Assembly (NCBI GenBank): GCA_002633005.1
Contig: NMRA01000230.1
Location: 288,823-322,257 of the forward strand
Direction: 5' to 3'
DNA length: 33,435 nt
Source of the DNA: Phoronis australis
Taxonomy: Eukaryota > Phoronida > Phoronidae
Below the pieces are notes generated by a model. That model saw only the letters and a program-made list of their open reading frames with translations. It had not been told where the DNA came from and did not search any database. Positions 13,401-25,400 of this stretch are shown one piece after another. Numbering within the stretch: the stretch's first letter is position 1; every line of letters begins with the position of its first letter. A program made the position numbers and the translations under genes.

Positions 13401-16400
13401 CCTGCAGGTCATCAATACGGCCTCAGATTGTGTTTGGCGACCTAGGAAAAACTCCAAGTCGCCACAAGGTCGCCACTGCGAGTATCAAAGTCGGGCAATG
13501 TTTCCTTCTAAATTAGTTTCAAGGTTCCCGTTGACTTCCAAACTTGAAATTACTTATTAGTGCTCCTAGACTTATAACCTTTGATTCACAATTGTTCCAC
13601 TTATTTAATGAATTGAGTGCATTTGACACCACGCTAAATTACAACAGCAAGTTAACAGACAGAAAATGGAATTGTTCGGCAAAAATCGGGCAAGATTGGC
13701 AAAATTTCCGCCACGAGGCCATGCGGTCGTCTGGGTCCTATGCTCTTCCGTTAGGCAGAGGAATAACGGGGTTAAAGACTGAATGTACGTACATCGTACG
13801 TCCATGAAAAAATGTAGAGAAGCGCAAGGAGAATGGACGCTGTTACAGCCGTACAACCATTTTTATTGCCTGATGGAAATTTTCGTCCGATACGAAAATA
13901 CTTCGTCGGCGCTGATGGTTTTGTTGTTAATTTTGTAGACTTCAGATTTCGTTTGGCAACCTCAAGATGTCTGCCAGGTCGCCAAATGCGACTTGGCGTA
14001 TAGCTCAACGTTGAGCGCTGTACTGCATGTTGACTTTTGACATTTCCTTGAGAAAAACACAGTTAGCCCCTAAAATATACTACCTTATACATTGACCACA
14101 TGCGAGTCATTCTCATCAGCTGTTTCACATGACCCAAACGTATTGCTTGAAAAGACGTCTGCTCAATAGCAGCTTACAATGCATACGAAACAAACAGCGC
14201 CATCTGAGAGAACAATGATTCACTTGCTAGAAACACAACCCAGTGACAAAAAAGTCACTCAAGTTCAATTTACACGAGAGACAGCTTACATGGCGCGGAT
14301 AACACGAAACAACTGATCGGGTGCAAATGTGCACGTAAACACGACCAACATGAAGAGAGTGACACCACGGCGGTCAGTTCTTGACACTACTTTGATAAGT
14401 AGAGGGAGCTGCACTCCATCAGTAGAGGGAGCTGCACTCCATCAGTAGAGGGAGCTGCACTCCATCAGTAGAGGGAGCTGCACTCCATCAGTAGAGGGAG
14501 CTGCACTCCATCAGTAGAGGGAGCTGCACTCCATCAGTAGCTCTAGTTTCAAATACACGTCGAAACACAACTGGGGAAGGGCGGAAATGAATATTCTTTC
14601 AATGCACTTGCCCAATACCATATATTCAAGTGATCAGCTGGCATTCTACCTAGTTTGAAGTAGAGCATTTGTTATTGTTTATGAGAGCATGTGCAGACAG
14701 TCTCATGTAAGGGTCTCATGTAAGGGTCTCATGCTGATCCAGTTTGCAATCTGATTTTGGGTAAATGCGACTTAAGTGGAGCAAGTTGCATGAGACAACT
14801 GACACAGTGACAACTGTCTCTCATGTAAAAGTAGCTTTATAAAAATGGTATGTTATGAATAGACAAAAGCAGTATTCAACTCCCCAGGTGAGTCATGAAA
14901 CAACACACCTCTAAACTCATTATCTCACCTGCATGCTGGTGCCATCAGCAGCAACACTGCACCCACCAAAACACACCTGGCTAACATAATATCCATAGTC
15001 TGAACTCTCCTGGGGATAGCAAGTAACTTAACACACCAGGTAGTAGCAACATCAGCCACTCTCACACCCCAACTAGAAGTCCTCCCTAAAGACTGCTCAG
15101 ACATTCTTGTAACCGTAGTAACTGCCTCACATGTTCTAGTGTTTGTCAATTTTCCTTGCCCGTAAGGAGACCTTTCAATTTTACACCCCTGACTCTTGAT
15201 CCTGTTTACTGAATGAGGGGTGGAGTGATGACACTGTGACATATCTGTGGAAGGTCTATAAGAACACCCAGATCCATCACAGACATCAGTGTCCATACAT
15301 CTGGTCACACAGACATTGGTGTCCATACATCTGGTCACACAGACATCGGTGTCCATACAACTGGTCACTGCTGTGTCTATACAACTGGTCACTGCGTGCT
15401 TGTCACAAGACTCAACAGGAATACAAAGCTTCGACATCATCGATCCTTCTCTCACAATTACAGTGTCTAACTGACAAATTTCAAATGGCACACCAATTTC
15501 TCAGAAGAAAATAGTCTTCCTGGGAGAATTAAATGCCAAATGATGCGACTCAACCATCAAAATCACAGATGGGTCAAAAAGTTCATCAAATAACTGTATC
15601 TGAAAAGGCTTAGACAGCGTCACAAGACAAAATCTCTCACAGAGGCAATACCCAATGAGTTCCAAGTCCAACAGCTAGACAGCAAAGTCATGAAAATCGC
15701 CTCGATGATAACGTATTGCCTCTACTAGCTTGAGAATCGTCCCCCTTGGCAAACATTCTACAACTTCTCCATACCAGACTAACCCTGAATAACCAGTTAC
15801 TGAATGTCCTCATTACCAATAGTCATTCACCACTCTTGAGAGCTGAGCACCTAGACACTTTTGTCCAACAGAACATTATTCATAACTAGATTAGGTAAAC
15901 AGACGTTCACAAAGACTCCAACAATAGGCGGGTCCAATGGTTCAGCTAACACAGTGAGTAGGAAGGTATGTTGGACTGGGGTGATTCACTACAGTGTAGT
16001 GATGATAAACAGAACAGCTAGTTGTCACACCTGTAGATTACCTGGCCAGCCAATGAGATAAGCACAAACAAAAAACAGGGGACAAGTCTAGTCAAGGAAA
16101 AGATAAAAGTAAACAGACTCTAAACATTAATAGGCACAATGAATACTCGTTCCAACACAGAAAAGTGCAATAGGGATGTCTGAATGTCTGAGAGGCTCCT
16201 AAATATCGGAATTATCCACAAGCAAAGACTCTTGTTCTCTTCTGCTAAATCACGAGTCCTTCCTTCCTCATGCAAACATCAGCCACTCCACAGGTGTCTC
16301 GTAACATTCAACTTGGGCTGCTCCTCATCCACAAGCCAATTAATCAATAACTGCTCTTGAATAAACGATTTCTTGTCAACAGACAATCACATGATCATTA

Positions 16401-19400
16401 CCGCACCAAAACAAGAACAAAAGAACAGCACAGCCCTTGAGATACACAGGGATATAGCAGTAATCCTTTCCACACAGCTCGTATACACGCTCTTGATCCA
16501 GGATCTCATATCAAACCCAAACTAATTTCATCATACAGCCTTTGGAATTTAATAAAAAAGAACTCAAATTGAATATCAATAATGGATCAAGCGATGTGTT
16601 GTGCAGAAAGTCTTGAAACTACGGGCAAACAATGAGGAGGAGGCAGAACACTTCAATTTTCTATGGGTGCAGTGAAGCATTAAGTTATCCTGCCTTATCA
16701 AGGCTACTGGTGATAAGGCAAGCCTCTGGTTGGAGCCCACTGCATCTACAACCACTGAGTTAATCCCTGGGGCAGTCACTATGGCGACCAGATAAACTTT
16801 AGCTACAGTCAAGTATCAGTAGCAGAGACACTAGCAGCAACTAATGCATCAGTTGAAAACTTCAACTTGTAAAATTGAAATATAATTAAAAGCCTGGTGT
16901 TTGTTTGTCACAAACAAGTCAAAGGTGATTCTGTGACAGACAATCTCAGTGTCATCCACAAGTCAATAAATAACTTGTGGGAAGTCCATCTCCTGTGGTC
17001 ATGAATTCAATCACGACATCAACAAGAGTCTACACTGCAGGTGAGAACGAACACAACAATCACTGGTTTTTGCATTCAAATTGCAATGCTTCAGCAGAAT
17101 AATGATAAATTCTGGTCAATGGGGCCCTTCACTCTAAAACCAACATCCAAATATCCGGTAGTCCAGATGTCAGTGCCCACAAAAACGTGCACGACACAGA
17201 TTAACGATACAACACCCCCACAGTGTGAAGGGAAATGTGAACTGTTTCCAGCAGAGAAACCATAAACAACTGATGATTCAGCAAACAGTCTCCAGGATAA
17301 CAGCTGAGTGTTTTATGACACAGCATTGGTGATAAAACACCACCACGATCACGTTAGCCTCTGAACACTAAATAACACCGGTCACAACTGATCAGTCGAT
17401 GGAAATTTCCAACAAACAACAATCAGACATCCGCACCACAATCCAAAGCGGGCATCCTCGAAATCATCCAACATAAATTCCTGTCTTCAGCACCTTTTTC
17501 TTGTTTCGCTCCGAAATTCTCAAACAAGAGGGAGTGCAGAATAAAGACGTGTCAGAAAGATTATCCTCGTCAGAGAATTCTTCGCTCTACAGACACAGGC
17601 AGAGACTCCTATTGATTCTAGGTGCACAGACCCAGCACAATATTGTGAACCTGAGGTCAGGTAATCCAGCACACCACCACCCTGTCTACCTGTGGTCTTC
17701 TAGTCTCAACCACTGTAGTGAATGATCACACCCCTCAATACATTATCAACCACTACTGATCAATGCAAGCTCATTCAACAACACACCATGTCCCTCATGC
17801 AGCATGCCTGTGATGACAGGTCAGACTATTATGCAGTAGGTCACCAATATTGACCTCATTCAAAGCCACAACAAAAGAAGGGCCACAATAGGCTGAGCAA
17901 TTGAGTGGGGCTCCACATGGTAAGAACCAGAAGCGAAAATAAACAGGGATTTTTGTTTAAACACCTACTAATAGGGCAATAAACGAAAATGTAATGGGAT
18001 AAATTGCCCTTTTTGAATTAGATTGCAGCAGAAGGCAGATGAAAATTAGGCACTGCATTATGGTAGGATCTGACCTCAGACAAGCCTGGCAGCACAGTGA
18101 CACCTATTGAGTGAACATACACAGATGCCTAATAACTAAATGTCTCCATGCTTGAACACAACTAGCACAATAGTCAACTATCAACATGGTCTGTACATAA
18201 CCAAAATAAAAAAAAAAAAAAAAAAAAAACAGTTCCAGCATGCTGTTTTTAGGGCTGCCACGAAACATTTCTCCTTCGGACACCGTGGTTATTGCTTGTG
18301 TAGCATCTCAGATTCACCGGTGTTCAGCGATTGACAGAGCATCTAATATTAAAAATTCCTACCCATAGCAAGAAACGGATGTGAATTCCACTATAAATTT
18401 CTCCCTTTCTCATCATCAGGGAACAAACTATTTTCTGATGTCCCCTAAAAAGTGTCTGTTCCCAAGAGACTATGACCAGTGTTCACAACCCACAGACAAT
18501 CAATACCCCAAAGGAAACAAAGGCAGCAGTGTTATAGTACAGATACATTGAGATAGCCAGGTACCCACTATAAACATAGAGCTGAACCTGTACCACTTAG
18601 ACAACCACAGAGTTTGTCTTGGGATCATTTACTAAAAACACAAGTTCTAGAGAAGGTTCACTGATTGGAAACTGGTCAGTTATCAAATGTTCCTTTGTAA
18701 AGAACACAACGCCATCACAGGACATACAGAGAAGTGTGTCGCCACAAAATAGGTTGACAAGGACCACCTGTACTCTATTTCCTCTGAACTTTGAAAATAC
18801 CCATATCAGTAACCACTTTACCAAGCTCACATCTCGGTTTGAAAGCACACCAACGACCGTTTTTCGATAAAATATCAATACTATTGCAATACCAAAATTT
18901 CTGACCTCACCGTATCAAACACGAATCATACACAAAGGTATCAACCGTGTCAGTGTAGAACCCAGCAACGTGACGGCAAAAATACGCAAGTTCTTCCTTC
19001 ACCTCTTTAGCACACAGTGTGACAGACACCTGACATTCTATGTTACTAAATTTCTTCGCATGACGAGTTTGGGTTGTAGTGTGGAGACTTCATAAAGACA
19101 TTGGCAAACTACATTATTTGCGAGAAAGTAATCATGCCATGAAAAATGGAAAATGGCTATTTTGGAAATTATTTTTTAGCACAAATATTCGAAGAATTAT
19201 CATAGAGACTAGAAGAAATGATTAGAACCCATTATAGAGTTACAGGAGAGCCCAGTTCACAGCATCAATAATTTCTAATGTGGAGTGAATAAAATCATTT
19301 CAACTAGACTTACTTGAAAGTGCAAGACCTTAGGGACTCTGGTCCCATTGAAAGGGAAGAGAGCTACTGTGTCAGGGTATGTGCTCTTGTGTTGCGCGAC

Positions 19401-22400
19401 ACCTGACGGATATTGTCATCCAGAGCAGACGAGATCTTGATCTTACCCCGCACCCGTGTCCGTTACAAACACGGCTTGGAATGACCAATGACAAAAAAGA
19501 GGAAAAGTTTCTAAGTGATGTATTATTTCACAAATAAATAGACTTGTCTGAGAGAAATATTTTTTGTGTTGCAAAATGTAAGTGAAAGAAATGTTTTTGC
19601 ATGAATAATGTCAAAATGACAAAAATGAGACAAAAAAGAAGAAACTTGAAATGAAGTATGAGAAAATTGAAACCAAAAAAGAGGAAATTCTCTTAGAAAT
19701 GGAAATTCCAAGCCCTATACTCAGCATATCGACAGTCATTCATAATAACCTCCATTCATGCATTCCCAGCTTCAAAAGTGACAATATGTTGAGATTAAGA
19801 GTAACAAACACCATGGGGTAAGATCCAAGATCTCGTCTACTCAGGATGACAGTATCCATCAGGTGTCGCGCAACACTAGAGCTCATACCCTGACACAGTT
19901 GCCATCTACCCCTTGAAGGAGGCAGTAATTCCCGAAGATCCAGGACATTTTTATCAAGTAAGTCCAGTTGAAACGAATCAAATTCACTCCACAACTGATA
20001 TGCCTTGATGGATCAAGACTTGTATTTCATCAGCGATTTTTAGTGTTGGGTGCCTCCAATGTCCTGCAGACACAACCCATGTTACCATAAGACACACCAC
20101 ATAGTAGCAGGAAGCAACAGATGGTTTAAATAGCTTAATACTCCTTACTAAACATGGCTTTGATTTATGGACATTTGGGGGAATTCCTCAATGAAACCAG
20201 AACAGCCAACAGAGGGCAGCAACAGCACTGACGGTAATTGCTGATATGGACAAGGAAACATAACCCAGAAAATGCAAAACATATAAAAATGATGCATTCA
20301 GTCAATATGGTGTGACAATATAACGGCCGATTGCTTCTTCTCTGTGTTCTTAGGCTACAAAGTTGAAAAACTGCAACCCAAATGATTCTGATAGTTATGA
20401 ATTCACATCCCTCAAAGGATAAATGATAACTAGTCAGATCGTCATTCACAGCATGATTCACTTGGAAAACCTCTTTTGGTCATTTATTGTCATTCCAGGT
20501 AAGAAATAACTGTTAAAACATGAATTCTTACAAACCATTAATATCATATCATACCATTTGCAGAAATGGTTGATATGAATGCAAATAAAAAATTCTTTTA
20601 TAAGTTACAACCAACCACAATTGCCCGTGCACACTGAAATACAATACAAAAACCTTGAGTTGTCATAATCGCCAGGGTCCCTCAGACATCTTGGATTCTT
20701 ACCTACGCAACCCACTTTGTTAACAGAAGGAAATCCTCGTTTAATCCAAAAATGTAACTATAACGATATACTCTGACGCAGCTATAGAAAAAGACACCCC
20801 TCTTTTGCCAAGCTCGGACTTCTCTACAGGTATGCCCCAGCGATGAGATCTGTCTACACACATCACCTTTTGTTTATTTAGCTCGTTAATCAGGTGTTAA
20901 GCATACTGTCCCATCCACTTGGGTGATTCACCAGCTAATGGACAGTGGTCAGTAATGTAAATGGCCAATTAACTCCTGGTTGTGTAATGCACCAAGCATG
21001 AGACAAGGGTGCAGTGTTGTTGAGTGGGTGACCTTGATATTAGCACAAAGCAGGTGATGAGTTTGTCATAAGAGAAACAAGCTATGCATTAACACCACCT
21101 GTAGGACAGTTAGCAAAAGGAATGTATCGGCCAATCACATGGCCAATATGACCTCTCAAGCGTGGTCTTGGATGCAACGTAGGGTAAATATTCCGGTCAG
21201 ATATGTGTTAATTTGGTTGAAATCAAGACCACAGCCGAAAATGAAAGCCTTACGAATGGTACAAGTTGTCCAGTATGGAACAGTGAAGATGCTATTATTT
21301 TGCTCAAAGTCCGAGTTTCACCCAGATTTTAGAAATATGCAGTATTGACCATCAGGAACTACCAGAAAGATAAATTTTGTATTGGGAGTAAAGTTCAATG
21401 CCTTTCACCGGCCGGGAGGCAGAGTGGCTCAGTGGTTTGAGCTCCGCACTACTGTTTGGGAGAACTGGGTTCGAATCCTGGCTTTACTGGCAGACAATCA
21501 AGCATTGCATAAAGGTGTCTCTTACTCCTGTGAGCTCAGTGTTACTAGTGAATGCATGCGAGGGAGTGACTGAGAACCTGGATATAATGTGAAAACTATT
21601 TCTGAGGCTGTACTCGTATTTTTTTACTTTGATACAAAATGCATAGTCCTGATATTTGAGAAACACGTTGAATGCCAAATTACGCATGTCCCACCATATT
21701 GTGCGTTAAATACGAAAAGAATTACCATGGTTACTGAGCAGAAATGACAAAAAACTAAGCTGGAGACAAAAAGCAAAGTACAAAATATCTAAACATTAAT
21801 TCTTTCGGCACATTAAAAACAAAGACAAAAATTCTCACAAGCACTAGGACAAACACGCGCTGTTTATTGACTCCCAGATGGAAAAATCTGTGTGTGCTAC
21901 TGCCACAAACTAGAGGGTCAAAAGAAAAAAGGGATCCTTGTACATAAGAAACACCATGTACCAGTTGATGTAATCAAGTCACAATGCAGACATTCCCTGA
22001 CCATGTGCTGTGTAAACATTTAGAGAAAACAACATCACTTGGAATCTTTTCATCTTTTCCTACAGTTTTGATGAATAACCTGATAAAACTTCCGTTCACA
22101 AAGAACAGAATGTCTCACTACAGTGTGGTGTGGGAACAGAGCACAACTAATGAATAGGGGGCCATGATGTAATCAATCTTGAGCCACCAAACCTGCCACT
22201 TTCATCAAACTGGACACAGACAGTGATTGCTATTAGAAAATGAGTTTTTCATTGCTTGTAGAAATAAACCAACCAACCAAGCACACCACAGACTGCTTCA
22301 AGAGGGCACAATAATTGTGGTTTTTGGATGACTGTCAACCGGAAGAAAGAGATTATTTTCAAAGAAAGGGCATAAATAAATCCTCGAATGCCCATTTAGA

Positions 22401-25400
22401 CCAACTCATGATAACCACTCTTTAGCTTAGGACACAAAAATCAGGTGACATTTCATTTTGTCCCAATAACTGTTCCGGAAAATTTACGTTGGTTTTATTG
22501 TGAGATATATGGCATAGCTATTATCAAACAACATTTGGTGAATATTTCAACATTTGCTTCTAAGCAAATAAAAGATCCAAAATGTGCCAGTTTTACAGAC
22601 TGCTTTCAAATGTTTGTCATAACTCCTTCGCTGTTCAGTGAGTTATTGCACCCCTTGTGTTCAAACTCACCTCTGTCTGCATAGGCCCAGGCAATTTAAG
22701 AAAGTCCCACTTGACAAGAATTTAACTTGCCACATGCGACAGTTTGAACAGTTCGTGCAAAATAACCAAGAAGCAGGCCAATAAGAGCACACTTCTGCCA
22801 TGCACAAACAACAATAGTTTTTAAAAAAATTGATGAATTTCGACCAAGTTTGTCTGGCTTCATTGATGTTATGAAAACACCCACAAGGATACCTGGCATA
22901 AAACAACACTAAACCACTTGGAAATTAGACGGGAAATTTTTGGTTCAAAAAACTACAATGACTTTCTCGGAGATGAAAGTGAAAATTACCATATCTGGGC
23001 ATATTGGGTGAAGCAGCACGATCATCAAATGATGAGATGTACAACGCATGTAACATGCAGGCACATCAAATGATGAGATGTTAAACACATGTAACATGCA
23101 GGCACATCAAATGATGAGATGTTAAACACATGTAACATGCTAGCACGTCAAATGATGAAATGTAAGACACATATACATGCTGGCACATTGAATGATGAGA
23201 TGTAATACACATATACACCCTGGCACATTAAATGATGAGATGTAAAACACATGTAACATGCTAGCAAATCAACTGGTGAGATGTAAGACACACGTAATGT
23301 GATGGCATATCTCGTGATGAGATGACAAATGAAACGCATACTGCACAGCTGAACACTTATTTTGAGTGGCTTGGACAATTGTAAAAATCCTGCGTGACAT
23401 CACCACAACAAGCGCATTTCAAGGCTCCCATCTGATTTCTGAACTTGTAACACCGTGAAACTTACCTCCACCCCGTGAAACCAGGAACGCAATTACACGT
23501 GTAGTTTGCAATCCCATCCACACACGTGGCGCCATTCTCGCACGCGTGCACAACGCACTCGTCTATGTTGTTCTCACACAGGGTCCCGTTGAAGCCTGGC
23601 AGACACTCACAAGTGTAGGCGTCAAATACATCCACACAGGGTGCACTGTTCGCACACTTCTCCCAGCCTGGGTTGCACACGGGGTCACCCCGGCACAAGA
23701 ACTGTAGGTCCGGCGACACAGTTTCCATGTAGAACACGTGACCGCTGCGATTGCGTGGTAGGTGGTCCTCGCTAAAGAATGGCACGAGATACCCTCCGAG
23801 TCGTACATCGTCCAGGCACCCCTTGTAGGTAGTGAGAGTTGATCCATCCATGCCTCCAACGTAGAGTTTACCTCCAGACTTCAGCATGTCATTCAGTGAT
23901 GATGTGAACGACCCCTGTGTTGTCTTGTTGATCATTCCGTCCACGTTTACTGTAATATTAGAACTGAGGAGAGTGATCATAACGTTATGCCATCGACCGT
24001 CCAGCACATCCACCTCAGACGTCTCCATGGTAACTGTTGAGCTGTCTCCAGAGTTGACCTCGACGACCAAGGATACGGAGGTTTTGACCCTGACGTAGTC
24101 AGACTGAACATTGCCAATGAGAAGAATCAACTGGTTTTGACGTCGAGATCGCATGCGGAAGGAAATGGTTTGCACATCCTCGGCAGAAAAGTTGAGATTC
24201 TGACTGAATGTCAGCAAAGTGTTGTTGAATGTGGCAGGAGTAAGGCCTAAAATATAGAGAAAGAAACTGGTGCATAAAAATGAGAAAAAGGTTAATGTAA
24301 AGATTTTGACTTTTTAAAACTCCGAGACAATTAAAACCTTTTTTCAAAAAAACATCAAGAAATAATTTCTGGTCCTCACAGACATGAATGGTAGAGAAAG
24401 GAGCAAAATCTAAGTCATAACTGGCCACCTCCCAAGAAACTGCTAAAGGCAGCGTTATCGCTGGACTTTACAACTGAGATTTAACTCGACACAAATAGGG
24501 TGAAAACAGTCATGACCAGGTAACAAAAATCAAATGTGCCATCTTCAGGTAATTTGTCAGGACAAAGTGCGAAAAAGCATTATTTCTCAAATTTCTAAAC
24601 ATAGAGGGCATCAGTAAGGAAAGAGCTTCAAAAGCATTGCCTTCACGGCAATTGACCCACCATTGCCGAACACACTCAAACTTGAAGCCTACAATAAGAG
24701 AGAGTGGGCCAAAACTTAAGAAAAACACTCATACAACTCTAACATATTCAGAAAAGCACACACAAACGCCGAGTTCATTTCGGTGCTCACACAAAAAAGT
24801 AAAGAGGTGGACGCACTGCGAAATGATGACAAAAGGGGGCAGTACTCACATTCGTATCCGTCAGAGAGGTCATTACACGTAGCGTTCCCTGGACACGTGA
24901 CACTCATGCAAAAGTCGAGCTCTGAGCAGTCTTTACCCTTGTAACCATCCGTACACTGACAACTGACAAAGGTAAGCACACAATGTTAGGAACAACACAC
25001 AATAACGAATAACACTTTACTGGTCACAACACACAATAACGAATAAGACACAAGACCTGGGTGCCATTTTAACGAGGGCCGTAACTCTGGTTTTAGGTAC
25101 GATAGTCGTACCAGAAATATTTACATGATAACAATTTCTTCAAGTGGTTTATTGAGGTGGAAGCTTAGCTTTGATTATGAAACACACACGCCATGCATCC
25201 TGGCATTCTCTAACGACAATTGTACAAAATTTATTCCGTGTCCACAGAAAAACCTGAAACATTGACAATGAAATAAATATGATGGCTCAAAGGGTTTGCA
25301 TTGGGAAACAAATCAATACTTTGTGAAAACACGTCCAGTTTCAATTAGGAACAATTCAAAATCAATAAAAAATCGAAGTCAATGAATTTACAACTCTAAA

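Larger units (their letters stand above)
11632..23465. other. 11.8-kb intron between e6 and e7
   Basis: This is about six times the next largest complete intron. It separates the LamG half of the gene from the membrane-proximal EGF half. No EGF or LamG exon is seen inside. It holds the candidate alternative first exon (14929-14996), many tandem arrays and several foldback elements, listed separately. Stretches 15500-18200 and 19995-21400 contain no feature I can support beyond two small hairpins: 16692-16719 (GCCTTATCA/TGATAAGGC) and 16956-16980 (CCACAAGT/ACTTGTGG). Confidence 0.8.

Noticed and set aside
14925-15491. 188-residue minus-strand open frame taken as a complete protein
   Set aside because: Its front half is a 30-bp minisatellite read as Cys-rich repeats, and the signal-peptide-like stretch is at its C-terminal end just before a splice donor. 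The part worth keeping is the short exon 14996-14929.
21410-21490. Functional tRNA gene
   Set aside because: The A and B boxes are perfect but the anticodon arm does not form properly; a SINE head fits better.
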